Made by a program: the position numbers and the translations under genes. Shown here one piece after another: positions 1 to 8,814 of a DNA stretch of 63,280 nt (position 1 is the first letter of the stretch; each line of letters starts with the position of its first letter). The notes beneath the pieces were generated by a model. That model was not told the DNA's origin. It did not search any database and saw only the letters and a list, made by a program, of their open reading frames with translations. Source of the DNA: Thermoproteota archaeon (GTDB lineage Archaea; Korarchaeota; Korarchaeia; Korarchaeales; Korarchaeaceae); NCBI GenBank assembly GCA_015522685.1, contig WALU01000018.1:1-63280 (forward strand). The letters run 5' to 3'.

Positions 1-1355
1 CTATAGGGATAATATTATTAATTATAGGTCTACTAATTGGATACTTTGCTGCAACTCCAGGGCAAGCACGTACAACTACTGTAACCCATATGATCCAGAA
101 AACAGTTACTGTAACTAAGACTACTGCTGCAACAGCACCAGCCACTACCACAGCTCCTGCTAAGGAGCAAGTGATAAAAGTTGGCGTATTACTCCCGCTA
201 TCCGGAGGATCAGCTTTTTCAGGTCAAGAAGATCTAAAAGGAATAAAGCTTGCGGCAATGCATATAAATCAGAGCAAGTATCCTAACATAAAGTTCAAGA
301 TAGAGCTAGTTATAGCTGATACTCAGACTAAGCCTGATGTTGGGATGACTGAGCTCAGAAGGCTTGATCAAGCAGGCGTGGTTGCCGTTCTCGGATCTTT
401 CAACTCTGCTGTAACACTGCCTGTGGCAAGCGAATCCGAAAAACTTCATCTTCCATTCGTTGATCCTGAAGCAATAAGTGATGAAATAACTGCCCATGGA
501 TGGAAGTATGTATTTAGAACTTGTGCTAATGCAAGCAAGTATGCTTACGATACTCTCTGGGCTATGTCAGATATTGCGAAGGCTAACGGAGTCGATGTTA
601 AGTCTGTAGCTTTAATCTATGAGAACTCCGAATTTGGAGTTTCCACTGCTAACGGTATTAAGAAGTACCTAAAGATATTCTTCCCCAATGCTAAAGTGGT
701 TCATGACGAGGGCTACCCATCCGGGGAAATAAGTAGTATGGATGACATGGTCGCTAGACTTAAGGCGGAGAACCCCGACATAGTCTTCCACGTCGCTTAC
801 CTTAAGGACGCAGTTCTCTTCGTCCAGACAATGAAGAAGCTGGGCTGGTATCCTTCAAAGGCTTACGTGGGTGCTGGGGCTGGCGGTCAGGCCAGAATAG
901 AGTTCATTCAACAGCTTGGTACTGATGCAAATCACATACTCACTCAAACAGAGTGGCAGCCTGACTTCCTCAACTCCAAGGCTCTGGCTAAATGGACTTG
1001 GATAGATCAGGACTTCAGAAAGCTATATGGGAGAAGTATGGTAGGTAGTACAGCTCTGAACTATGTAGGTACCTATGTACTCGCTACAGCAATACAGAAA
1101 GCTCTTAATTCAGGAGCTAATCCAAGCAATCTTAAGGCATTCAGAGATGCCATAAGGGATTCTCTCGAAACCATAAAAATACCAGTAGGAGAACTCCCTC
1201 TTATGCCTTGGGGAGTTGACTTAACTATGCCCAACCACCAGAACCCTGAGGCGGCTGTGGCTATGGCTCAGATACTTAATAAGAAGTTCAGGATAGTATG
1301 GCCATTGAAGTTCGCTCCAGTTAAAGCAGTCTTCCCGACTCCAGGTTGGGGTTGA
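1..1355 (+). CDS. Branched-chain amino acid/amide ABC transporter substrate-binding protein (LivJ-like), 5' end missing
   Basis: The extracytoplasmic ligand-binding protein of the transporter encoded just downstream. The frame is open to the left edge: the ATG at 90 is internal, because the codons from base 3 encode a hydrophobic helix (IGIILLIIGLLIGYF) typical of a signal or membrane anchor. A Thr-rich linker follows, as in many archaeal surface-anchored binding proteins. The mature domain starts near IKVGVLLPLSGGSAF and has the two-lobed type I periplasmic-binding fold (family Peripla_BP_6), including the SALIYENSEFG-like inter-lobe region. It ends 45 bases before livH, across a T-rich stretch. 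The ligand cannot be read from sequence; amino acids, amides or urea are possible. Confidence 0.88.
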   Translation, partial: IGIILLIIGLLIGYFAATPGQARTTTVTHMIQKTVTVTKTTAATAPATTTAPAKEQVIKVGVLLPLSGGSAFSGQEDLKGIKLAAMHINQSKYPNIKFKIELVIADTQTKPDVGMTELRRLDQAGVVAVLGSFNSAVTLPVASESEKLHLPFVDPEAISDEITAHGWKYVFRTCANASKYAYDTLWAMSDIAKANGVDVKSVALIYENSEFGVSTANGIKKYLKIFFPNAKVVHDEGYPSGEISSMDDMVARLKAENPDIVFHVAYLKDAVLFVQTMKKLGWYPSKAYVGAGAGGQARIEFIQQLGTDANHILTQTEWQPDFLNSKALAKWTWIDQDFRKLYGRSMVGSTALNYVGTYVLATAIQKALNSGANPSNLKAFRDAIRDSLETIKIPVGELPLMPWGVDLTMPNHQNPEAAVAMAQILNKKFRIVWPLKFAPVKAVFPTPGWG

Positions 1356-1400
1356 TTGAATCTTTCTCATCCTCCCTTTTTCTTAGGAAAGTGATCTATA

Positions 1401-2291
1401 ATGTTTGAATTCAGTGCATATGTGCAAATTCTTACTTCTTATACAATACTTGGCGGAGTTTACGGATTAACTGCCTTGGGCCTCTCTCTCATATGGGGCG
1501 TCATGAAAGCAGTCAACTGGGCTCATGGAGATACTTTAATGGTGGGTATGTATACAGCATATTGGACTGTTACCCTTCTCGGAATAGACCCCTATATAGC
1601 CGCAATAGTGGCATTTCTCCTTCTAGGATTGGTGGGTATGGGAATTCATCTAATAGCCATAGAACCGGTAATAGAGAAACCAGGAGGGCATGAAGCTACT
1701 TTATTGACCACCTTAGGTATCTCCGTGATCTTAGAAAGTGTAGCCCTTATATTATGGTCACCTAACCCTAGATCTTTCCAGAATGTGTATAAAAGTACTT
1801 ATCTTCAATTCTTTGGTATGAGAACGAGTGTAGCGGAGGCGATAGCTTTTACTGTATCTATAGTCTCGATTATAGCTGTAGATCAGCTTCTTAAGAGAGT
1901 TAAGTTTGGGAAGGCTATAAGAGCGGTATCTCAAAATCCAATAGGAGCTAGAGTAGTTGGTATAAATGTTCCTAGAATAAGATTATTCACATTTGGATTG
2001 GGGGTAGCTCTTGCTGGAATGGCTGGCGCGCTGGTAGCTACGTTCTACCCGAATATAAGACCTTTAGCAGGATACATTTGGGATATAGCTTCATATGTAG
2101 TAGTTATATTCGCTGGGCTCGGCACGATATACGGGGTCATATTTGCTGGTATAATAATAGGGATCACGGAAGGCTTAGGTGCAATATTCCTCACAAATGC
2201 TTATAGGCACATTTTAGTATACATAGTTTTCCTCTTAGTACTGCTGCTTAGACCTCAGGGGCTTTTTGGCAAGGCACTAAGGAGGGTCTGA
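1401..2291 (+). CDS. livH: Branched-chain amino acid ABC transporter permease LivH
   Basis: A 296-residue inner-membrane permease of the LivH family, with about eight hydrophobic helices. Family features visible are the N-terminal GGVYGLTALGLSLIWGVMKAVNWAHGD segment (the usual GLTLIFGVMRVINFAHG motif), the GIRAVSQNP-like coupling helix (KAIRAVSQNPIGARVVGINV), and a C-terminal RPQGLFG. A ribosome site AGGAAAGTGATC lies just before the ATG. It pairs with LivM, whose ATG follows the stop by one base. Confidence 0.93.
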   Translation: MFEFSAYVQILTSYTILGGVYGLTALGLSLIWGVMKAVNWAHGDTLMVGMYTAYWTVTLLGIDPYIAAIVAFLLLGLVGMGIHLIAIEPVIEKPGGHEATLLTTLGISVILESVALILWSPNPRSFQNVYKSTYLQFFGMRTSVAEAIAFTVSIVSIIAVDQLLKRVKFGKAIRAVSQNPIGARVVGINVPRIRLFTFGLGVALAGMAGALVATFYPNIRPLAGYIWDIASYVVVIFAGLGTIYGVIFAGIIIGITEGLGAIFLTNAYRHILVYIVFLLVLLLRPQGLFGKALRRV

Positions 2292-2292
2292 T

Positions 2293-3279
2293 ATGAAGAT
2301 AACCATTAAGTGGATTACAATGGCGATACTGTTAATCTTGGCTCTAATTCTGCCACTATTCGCAAATGAGTTTATAATCTCCGTATTCGTCCAAGCGTAC
2401 TTCTGGGCATTTCTGGCCCTAAGTTGGGATGTGATAGGAGGATATGGTGGTCAATTCTCACTTGGGCATGCTGCATTTGTTGGAATAGGAGCTTATACAT
2501 CCACTATACTGCTTGAGAGCTATGGTATATCGCCTTGGATGGGAATGTGGGCTGCTGGCATATTAGCAGGCATTGCTGGTGCATTTATTGGAATAACATC
2601 TCTTAGACTAAGAGGACCTTTCTTTGCCTTAGCAACAATAGCATTCGCTGAACTAGTTAGGCTATTACTTCTATACTTCAAAAATGTAACTAGAGGACCC
2701 TTAGGAATGCTCATAACGCAGACGGGCCCTCAGAATATGATATTCGAGCAGCAATCCTACTACTATTACCTAATGCTTGCATCGATGATCACTGGTGTAA
2801 TTTTCCTGAAATGGTTTGAGAACTCTAAATTCGGCATAGGGCTTGTTGCATTGAGAGAAGATGAAGAAGCGGCTGAAAGTGTTGGTATAAACGTCTATAA
2901 GACAAAGATAATAGGAGCTACAATAAGTGCTTTTCTTACAGGAATAGGGGGGACTATATATGCTCAATGGCTCCACTATGTGAGACCCGACGTCCTAGTT
3001 AAGTTGGATTATTCTACTCAAATAGCTGCAATAGACATAGTTGGAGGAGCTAGTAGCCCTTACGGAGGTGTTATAGGATCCTTAATTCTAGTACCCTTAT
3101 CTCTTTACCTCAACTCAATATTCGGAGGAATGATAGCAGGCTTGAGCCTCATACTTTACGGCGTGGTTCTCCTATTGGTGGTTGTACTACTACCTAGTGG
3201 TATTTATGAATTTCTAAGGAGGAGAATCTCTGATATCATGGCTAAGAAGATGGAGAAAGGAGGTGGCAAAACTGCCTAG
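2293..3279 (+). CDS. livM: Branched-chain amino acid ABC transporter permease LivM
   Basis: A 328-residue permease, partner of LivH. It shows the family sequence LSWDVIGGYGGQFSLGHAAFVGIGAYT near residues 43-69, then the coupling-helix sequence ALREDEEAAESVGINVYKTK. Multiple hydrophobic helices cover most of the length and the C-terminus is a basic cytoplasmic tail. The 3' end overlaps the start of livG by 17 bases, which indicates translational coupling within the liv operon. Confidence 0.93.
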   Translation: MKITIKWITMAILLILALILPLFANEFIISVFVQAYFWAFLALSWDVIGGYGGQFSLGHAAFVGIGAYTSTILLESYGISPWMGMWAAGILAGIAGAFIGITSLRLRGPFFALATIAFAELVRLLLLYFKNVTRGPLGMLITQTGPQNMIFEQQSYYYYLMLASMITGVIFLKWFENSKFGIGLVALREDEEAAESVGINVYKTKIIGATISAFLTGIGGTIYAQWLHYVRPDVLVKLDYSTQIAAIDIVGGASSPYGGVIGSLILVPLSLYLNSIFGGMIAGLSLILYGVVLLLVVVLLPSGIYEFLRRRISDIMAKKMEKGGGKTA

Positions 3280-4009
3280 CATCCTTAAAATAAAGGGGAT
3301 AACAAAGAAGTTCGGTGGGCTAGTAGCCCTTAATAAAGTGAGCTTGGAGGTAAGAAGGCACGAGCTCCTTGGTTTAATAGGTCCTAATGGCTCTGGCAAA
3401 ACCACGCTCTTTAATGTGATAACTGGGTATTATAAGCCAGAAGAAGGGAGGATATATTATAAAGAGCAAGATATAACTGGTCTTAGACCTCATAAAATAG
3501 TTAAAATGGGCGTAGCTAGGACATTCCAGATTCCAAAGCCCTTTGGAAGACTAACCGTATTGGAAAATGTTATGTCTGCTGCTATGTATGGCAGAGAAGC
3601 AACAGCTTCTAAAGGTAAAGCTAAATCCCTCGCAATGGAGTGGCTGAAATATGTTGGGCTTGATAAGAAAGCTGATATAGAGGCAAAGACCTTAAATATA
3701 GTTGAGAGAAAGCTAATGGAGCTAGCTAGAGCCCTCTCTACAGGACCGGATCTGCTACTGTTAGATGAGCTTGTTGCAGGGCTAAACACATCGGAGATGA
3801 TGAATGTTGTAGAGCTTGTTAGAAGGCTCGTGGATGAAAAGGGACTAACGATAATAATGGTAGAGCATGTTATGAAAGCAGTAATGAGTATATCAGATAG
3901 AGTATTTGTTCTCCATAGAGGAGAAAAGTTGGCAGAAGGGAAACCAGAAGAGATAGCTAAGGACCCTAAGGTCATAGAAGCATATTTAGGGGAACCTATC
4001 AAGGTGTAA
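3263..4009 (+). CDS. livG: Branched-chain amino acid ABC transporter ATPase LivG
   Basis: A 248-residue cytoplasmic ATPase. Walker A is GPNGSGKTT; the LivG-typical ARTFQIPKPFGRLTVLENV (Q-loop) and the C-terminal AEGKPEEIAKDPKVIEAYLGE are present. The start is GTG at 3263, inside the livM 3' end. Two motifs are unusual: the ABC signature is LNIVERK instead of the common LSxGxxR, and Walker B reads LLLLDELVAGLN, with Leu where Pro normally follows DE. The switch histidine (MVEHVM) is kept, so an active enzyme is still likely in partnership with LivF. Confidence 0.92.
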   Translation: MAKLPSILKIKGITKKFGGLVALNKVSLEVRRHELLGLIGPNGSGKTTLFNVITGYYKPEEGRIYYKEQDITGLRPHKIVKMGVARTFQIPKPFGRLTVLENVMSAAMYGREATASKGKAKSLAMEWLKYVGLDKKADIEAKTLNIVERKLMELARALSTGPDLLLLDELVAGLNTSEMMNVVELVRRLVDEKGLTIIMVEHVMKAVMSISDRVFVLHRGEKLAEGKPEEIAKDPKVIEAYLGEPIKV

Positions 4010-4020
4010 TGGTGATACAT

Positions 4021-4728
4021 ATGCTGCTTGAACTAAAAGATATAAATGCAGGTTACGGTGATCTACATATCCTATGGGACGTAAGTTTAGGCATAGAAAG
4101 GGGTGAGATTGTCAGTCTCCTAGGTAGCAATGGAGCTGGCAAAACAACCACTCTAAGAGCAATATCAGGACTTATCAGGCCATTCAGCGGCAGTATTTAC
4201 TTTAATAGGGAGGATATAACGGGATATCCAATCCATAGAAGAGTTGAAATGGGGCTATCTCTAGTTCCAGAGGGAAGGCAGCTCTTTCCAGAGATGAATA
4301 TAGTAGAGAATCTTGAAATGGGTGCCTATACTAAGAGAGCAGAGGAAAATTTCCAGGATGCATTAGAATGGGTCTTTAATCTCTTTCCTAAACTTAAAGA
4401 GAGGAAGAAGCAGTTAGCTGGTACTATGAGCGGTGGAGAGCAGCAGATGCTTGCCATAGCCAGAGGACTGATGAATAGACCTGAGATCTTGATGATGGAT
4501 GAGCCTTCCATGGGACTGGCGCCTAAACTCGTTCTTGAAATATTCAACACGATAATGAAACTAAGGGAAGAGGGAGTAACTATCTTTCTAGTAGAACAGA
4601 ATGCTAAAGCAGCTCTTGATATTTCTGATAGGGCCTATATAATAGAAACAGGTAGAATTACTTTACATGGACCTGCAAAGGAGCTTCTTAGCATGGATGA
4701 AGTTAGAAAAGCATATTTGGGTATCTAA
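4021..4728 (+). CDS. livF: Branched-chain amino acid ABC transporter ATPase LivF
   Basis: The second ATPase of the transporter, about 235 residues. Walker A is GSNGAGKTTT, the signature is MSGGEQQML, Walker B is ILMMDEPSMGLAP, and the typical VPEGRQLFPEM segment of LivF is present. I place the start at ATG 4021 because GGTGAT lies four bases upstream and the protein then begins MLLELKDINAGYG, as family members usually do; an in-frame ATG at 4009 overlapping the livG stop is the alternative. Last gene of the liv operon; a T-rich stretch separates it from the convergent dehydrogenase gene. Confidence 0.93.
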   Translation: MLLELKDINAGYGDLHILWDVSLGIERGEIVSLLGSNGAGKTTTLRAISGLIRPFSGSIYFNREDITGYPIHRRVEMGLSLVPEGRQLFPEMNIVENLEMGAYTKRAEENFQDALEWVFNLFPKLKERKKQLAGTMSGGEQQMLAIARGLMNRPEILMMDEPSMGLAPKLVLEIFNTIMKLREEGVTIFLVEQNAKAALDISDRAYIIETGRITLHGPAKELLSMDEVRKAYLGI

Positions 4729-4763
4729 TTATCCCTTCTTTTTATTGCTACGAAGATAGAAAG
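4729..4763. terminator. Short T-rich gap between convergent livF and dehydrogenase genes
   Basis: Thirty-five bases separate two converging operons. The plus strand has a pyrimidine/T-rich run (CCCTTCTTTTTATT) directly after the livF stop, the kind of U-rich sequence that ends archaeal transcripts. No hairpin is evident. Confidence 0.4.
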
Positions 4764-5765
4764 TTAGATTAGCCTAAATAATGCATTTATGACATCATCA
4801 GTTGTGGAAGAACCCCCTAAATCTGGAGTTAATGCGATTCTCCTCTCTATAAGATCATCGACTGCCCTTCTCACTAACATACCTTTCTCTCTTAGGTCTG
4901 AATTCTTAGTTCCCAGCCACGTTAACATCAGGGAAGATGCAATAACAGCCCCTAAGGGATTAGCTATTCCTCTACCAGCTATGTCTTCAGCAGTGCCATG
5001 AATGGGCTCAAAGGCAGCAAAACTATCTCCTACTTGCGCTGATCCGCAAAGTCCTAAGCTACCTATGACCCCGGCTGCTACATCAGAGAGTATGTCTCCA
5101 TATAGATTTGGGGTAACCATTATGTCAAAGGCATTATCAACTTTAACTAGCTTGTAAGAAGCAGCATCAACTATAGCATCATCCGCAGCTATGCTAGGAT
5201 GTTTTTTGGCTACTTCATAGAAGGTTTCAAGAAAGAGCCCATCAGAGACCTTGAGTATGTTTCTCTTATGTATAGCCGTTACTCTCTCCCTTTTTTCTTC
5301 CTCAGCGAGCCCAAATGCATACTCCGATATTTTCTCTGATTTTCTCTTTGTTATAATTCTGCTGGCTATAGCCTTCTCTCCATCTGCCTCCTCAATACCG
5401 GAATAAAGGCCTTCAGTATTCTCCCTTACAATCACCGTGCTTAACTTTCTAATGGAAATTCCAGAGTAGCTCCTGAAAGGCCTTACATTGGCATACAGAT
5501 TGAACTCCCTTCTAATCCTCAGATTGATGCTCAGGTACGTTCTACCTCTAACAGGAGTGGCTATTGGCCCTTTAAGGAGGACATCGCTCTCTTTAATCTT
5601 CTGTATCCCCTTCTCCTCCATGGGAAGACCTGTTTCGTAGAAGTACTTCTTTCCTGCTTTTATGAAGACGAATTCAGCTTCAATCAGGCTTTCCAAAATA
5701 GAGATAACTCCCCTTATTATCTCAGGCCCTACACCATCTCCCTCTATGACAGCTATCTTGATCAT
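4764..5765 (-). CDS. NAD-type isocitrate dehydrogenase family protein (isocitrate or homoisocitrate dehydrogenase)
   Basis: A 333-residue beta-decarboxylating dehydrogenase of the isocitrate/isopropylmalate family. Several residues favour isocitrate over isopropylmalate: S79-x-N81-x3-R85 followed by LYANVRP (R95) matches the substrate loop of NAD-dependent isocitrate dehydrogenases; RENTEG at 114-119 and Y121 are of the isocitrate/homoisocitrate type. HGTAEDIAG near the C-terminus, with Asp rather than Lys/Tyr, points to NAD. Ribosome site GAGGTTAT precedes the ATG. It is the last gene of a four-gene minus-strand operon with a LeuCD-type hydro-lyase and a citrate-synthase-like enzyme, so I infer isocitrate to 2-oxoglutarate. 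Homoisocitrate is the main alternative. Confidence 0.85.
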   Translation of the reverse strand: MIKIAVIEGDGVGPEIIRGVISILESLIEAEFVFIKAGKKYFYETGLPMEEKGIQKIKESDVLLKGPIATPVRGRTYLSINLRIRREFNLYANVRPFRSYSGISIRKLSTVIVRENTEGLYSGIEEADGEKAIASRIITKRKSEKISEYAFGLAEEEKRERVTAIHKRNILKVSDGLFLETFYEVAKKHPSIAADDAIVDAASYKLVKVDNAFDIMVTPNLYGDILSDVAAGVIGSLGLCGSAQVGDSFAAFEPIHGTAEDIAGRGIANPLGAVIASSLMLTWLGTKNSDLREKGMLVRRAVDDLIERRIALTPDLGGSSTTDDVINALFRLI

Positions 5766-5777
5766 GATGAATAACCT

Positions 5778-6272
5778 CTATTCCCATGGGAACTTTCCCC
5801 ATCTCTTATAGTAACTCTCAATTCCTCCTTCTCGGATTATTGCCATTATCAGGTCTGGATATGGAGGAAAGTTTACCTCTATCTCTCTAGTCATATTCCT
5901 AACGATTCCATTCTCAAGGTCTATTTCCACATTATCCTTATCCTCCGCTTCTATATCAGCTTCCACAGCGGGTAATCCTACGTTGATAGAGTTCCTATAG
6001 AAAATTCTAGCGAAGGACTTGGCCACTACAGCGCCTACTCCTACAAGTTTGAGGAGCCTAGCAGCATGTTCTCTGCTAGAACCATAACCGAAGTTCTTTC
6101 CAGCTATTATTACGTCACCTTTCCTTACTCTCTCACTGAATTCTGGAATCACATCGTGAAAGACGTACTTCTTCATCTCCTCTAGGGTCCTCACCTTGTA
6201 TTTAAGCCTCCCAGGTATTATATGGTCAGTTGTTATATCATCCCCTAGCTTCCAAGCCCTTCCCTTTATCAT
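5778..6272 (-). CDS. Aconitase-family hydro-lyase, small subunit (LeuD/HacB-like)
   Basis: A 164-residue swivel-domain subunit. Family motifs are WKLGDDITTDHIIPGR at the N-terminus and the GKNFGYGSSREHA signature in the middle. The short loop after IIPGR, which sets substrate specificity in this family, reads LKYKV (residues 23-27). That is unlike the Tyr-Leu-Arg-type loop I recall from methanogen homoaconitase, so the substrate cannot be transferred from the well-known relatives. It overlaps the large-subunit gene by four bases and sits 12 bases before the dehydrogenase gene. I infer citrate/isocitrate from the neighbours; isopropylmalate or homocitrate remain possible. Confidence 0.85.
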   Translation of the reverse strand: MIKGRAWKLGDDITTDHIIPGRLKYKVRTLEEMKKYVFHDVIPEFSERVRKGDVIIAGKNFGYGSSREHAARLLKLVGVGAVVAKSFARIFYRNSINVGLPAVEADIEAEDKDNVEIDLENGIVRNMTREIEVNFPPYPDLIMAIIREGGIESYYKRWGKFPWE

Positions 6273-7525
6273 AATAAAAACCTCCCAGGATCCGTTATCT
6301 GGCCCCTAACTGCAGTTGCTGCGGCAGTTAATGGGGAAGCAAGATATACTTTGCTGGTTGGGTCTCCCATTCTCCCCACAAAGTTCCTAGTAGAGGTGGA
6401 AAGAGCGATCTCATTTGGTCCAAGAACCCCCATATGAGCTCCAATGCAAGGGCCGCATGTCGGCGGTCCTATCACACATCCAGCCTCTGCAAGATCCTTA
6501 GCTAATCCCCTTTCTAGCATCTTCATATAAACCTCCCTAGATGCTGGTGCTGCTATGCACCTCACACCTTGGCTCACCTTATTTCCTCTCAATATACGAA
6601 GAGCCTGCATGAAATCTTCCAGCCTGCCTCCTGAGCATGAACCTATGAAGACCTCATTTACCTTTGCCCCTTCAAGGTCCTCTACAGGCTTCACTCTATC
6701 AACATTGCTAGGTAGAGATAGGTTCGGTTTTATATCCTCTGCCTTAAACTCGTGAACTATCTGGTAATCTGCATTTTCATCAGGCCTCAACTCCTTCAAT
6801 GGCTTTGATGTCCTCCTTTTGAGCCAATCCAGGGTCTTCTTATCAGCAGGTACTAGACCTACCTTAGCTCCCATTTCAACGCTCATATTAGATAGAACCA
6901 TCCTCGAATCTATGCTCATTCCCTCGACAGTTGATCCTAGGAACTCCATAGCTATGTAGTTAGCTCCATCACTCTTCATATAACCTATTATCTCCAGTAT
7001 AACATCCTTGGCCATGACGCAGTCCCTAAGCCGACCATCGACCTTAATCGCTATACTTTCTGGAATTCTAAGCCAGGTCTTACCTTTAGCCATAGCTATA
7101 GCAGCATCTGTGCTTCCTACTCCAGTAGCAAATGATCCGAATGCCCCAAGAGTGACAGTATGGCTATCAGCTCCTAATATAACCATGCCTGGTTTTACAA
7201 GGCCCTTCTCAGGCAAGACCTGATGGCTTATGCCGTTACCTACATCAAATATCTCTATTCCATTAGAAGAAGCGAACTCCCTCATCTGGATATGAAGAGC
7301 TGCAGCCTCCACATGAGGTGCTGGAGCTGCATGATCTATTATAAACTTAATCCTGCTTGGATTCCTTACTCTATCTATGCCTAACTCCTTTAGGACGTCT
7401 ATTGCGAGAGGAGCTGTACCATCATGAGCATAAACTAGATCGACATCCATTGCTATGTACTCGCCTGGATGTACCTCTCTACCAACCTTTTTGGAGAGTA
7501 TCTTCTCTGTTAGGGTCATTCCCAT
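6269..7525 (-). CDS. Aconitase-family hydro-lyase, large subunit (LeuC/HacA-like)
   Basis: A 418-residue catalytic subunit that binds a [4Fe-4S] cluster. The three cluster cysteines are recognisable in GSCSGG and in PPTCGPCIGAHMG; the substrate and active-site segments DHAAPAP, GADSHTVTLGAFGSFATGVGSTD and ALSTSTRNFVGRMG are intact. Length is normal for the archaeal LeuC/homoaconitase group. The N-terminus MTLTEKILSKKVGREV matches family starts. The gene overlaps the upstream synthase gene by ten bases and the small-subunit gene by four, so the three are translationally coupled. Annotation pipelines would probably call it 3-isopropylmalate dehydratase; the operon suggests an aconitase role. 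Confidence 0.87.
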   Translation of the reverse strand: MGMTLTEKILSKKVGREVHPGEYIAMDVDLVYAHDGTAPLAIDVLKELGIDRVRNPSRIKFIIDHAAPAPHVEAAALHIQMREFASSNGIEIFDVGNGISHQVLPEKGLVKPGMVILGADSHTVTLGAFGSFATGVGSTDAAIAMAKGKTWLRIPESIAIKVDGRLRDCVMAKDVILEIIGYMKSDGANYIAMEFLGSTVEGMSIDSRMVLSNMSVEMGAKVGLVPADKKTLDWLKRRTSKPLKELRPDENADYQIVHEFKAEDIKPNLSLPSNVDRVKPVEDLEGAKVNEVFIGSCSGGRLEDFMQALRILRGNKVSQGVRCIAAPASREVYMKMLERGLAKDLAEAGCVIGPPTCGPCIGAHMGVLGPNEIALSTSTRNFVGRMGDPTSKVYLASPLTAAATAVRGQITDPGRFLL

Positions 7526-8814
7526 ACCTTAACACCCTCCATGAGCTCTGGAACGTACTTCTTGAGTATCAGAAATATCTCTTCATCGCTCAGTGGCTCA
7601 ACTCTCCCATCCTTAAAGCGATCAAGTACCTCTTTATAAGCAGCATCCAGTCTAGGATCCCTCTTCAGGCTGGACCAGTTCCTTATCCCAGCTCTCTTAA
7701 CTAACCAATATATGAGGCCGGCTCTTCCTGAATAGGGCGTAATCTCAACGGTGTATGGAATGCCTAGGACCACCTCTGGGTTAAATGGCAAGTATATAGC
7801 TGGATTCTTTAAGAGACCATCTATATGTATTCCCGCCTTAGTTCTGAAGGCGTTCTCTCCCAAGAGAGGATAGAACTCAGGTATGCGGAATCCCATCTTA
7901 GTGAAAAGAGCCTTAGCTTCCCTTAGAGCTCCAAGGTTTAATGGAGAGTTTTCCATTAATTGGGCATGAAATATTGCCATGGCCTCCAACGGACAATTTC
8001 CAGCTCTCTCTCCTATACCTAGAAGTGTACAATTGGATAGGGATGCCCCATATACCCAAGCAGCTAGATGATTGGCTACTACTAGATGAAAGTCATTATG
8101 CCCATGAAATTCCAATTGCTTACTTTTAAGACCAAGATCGTCTAGAAGAAGCCTTATCAACCTTGGTATGCTCCTCGGAAGCGGTGCCTCTATAAAAGGA
8201 AGGCCCATCCCCAAGGTATCTGAGAGCTTGAACTCTATCTCCATGCTATACTTTCTAGAAAGCTTGAGCACTCTATTGAGGAATGGAAGTAGAAAGCCGT
8301 AAACATCACTCCTAGTTACATCCTCCATTGCAATCTTGAGCCTAAGGCCCATCTTCAATCCCTCCTCTATGACTTTGAGGTACTTCTCCTGTGCAGTCTC
8401 CCTGTCCATTCCGAGCTTATGATATATATGAAAGTCTGATATGGAAGTTAGAACTACCGCGGTATCCAATTTAGCTTCCTTTACAAGCTTCAAATCACTT
8501 ACCTTAGCCCTGACCCACCCTATCGGCCTAGGATAAGAATCTCTATCTCTTATCTCGGAGATCATCCTCCTATCTTTTTGAGTATATGGAAAGAACTCTA
8601 TATCCCTTACGACTCCACTGTTATTGTCGAGCTTTACAAGTATGTCATATATCTCGAGGGCTTCTTTCACCCTGAATGGCCTGCTTCCCTGCTGGCCATC
8701 TCTCAAGGTGGTATCTGTTAATATAAGCTCGTGATCAGGAGGCTTCCTTCCGAATCTGGGCACGCCTATCTTAGGAAAGAACCAATTCTCACTGTCCTCC
8801 ATTAGTATCGCCAT
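7516..8814 (-). CDS. Re-citrate synthase-like / homocitrate synthase family enzyme
   Basis: A 432-residue DRE-TIM metallolyase condensing acetyl-CoA with a 2-oxoacid. Motifs: TDTTLRDGQQ (33-42), metal ligands in HGHND (H237, H239) and GIGERAGN (266-273). The segments GSRPFRVKEALEIYD, GVVRDIEFFPYTQKDR, YPRPIGWVRA, LTSISDFHIYHKLG and AMEDVTRSDVYGFLLP resemble, from memory, the Re-citrate synthase group found in clostridia and other anaerobes more than ordinary isopropylmalate or homocitrate synthases. No C-terminal LeuA regulatory domain is present. It is the first gene of the operon; the TATA box at 8841-8850 predicts a leader of only a few bases. If the assignment holds, the product is citrate for glutamate synthesis. 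Homocitrate synthase is the main alternative, but no lysine (LysW-type) genes are nearby. Confidence 0.68.
   Translation of the reverse strand: MAILMEDSENWFFPKIGVPRFGRKPPDHELILTDTTLRDGQQGSRPFRVKEALEIYDILVKLDNNSGVVRDIEFFPYTQKDRRMISEIRDRDSYPRPIGWVRAKVSDLKLVKEAKLDTAVVLTSISDFHIYHKLGMDRETAQEKYLKVIEEGLKMGLRLKIAMEDVTRSDVYGFLLPFLNRVLKLSRKYSMEIEFKLSDTLGMGLPFIEAPLPRSIPRLIRLLLDDLGLKSKQLEFHGHNDFHLVVANHLAAWVYGASLSNCTLLGIGERAGNCPLEAMAIFHAQLMENSPLNLGALREAKALFTKMGFRIPEFYPLLGENAFRTKAGIHIDGLLKNPAIYLPFNPEVVLGIPYTVEITPYSGRAGLIYWLVKRAGIRNWSSLKRDPRLDAAYKEVLDRFKDGRVEPLSDEEIFLILKKYVPELMEGVKVWE

Noticed and set aside
3490..4020. 176-codon minus-strand open frame opposite livG
   Set aside because: It is the antisense of a clearly coding gene, Ser/Ile-rich, without a start signal or motifs.
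7516..8814. 2-isopropylmalate synthase (LeuA) as the call for the DRE-TIM enzyme
   Set aside because: The LeuA regulatory domain is absent and the conserved segments follow the Re-citrate synthase pattern; no other leucine genes accompany it apart from the ambiguous LeuCD-like pair.
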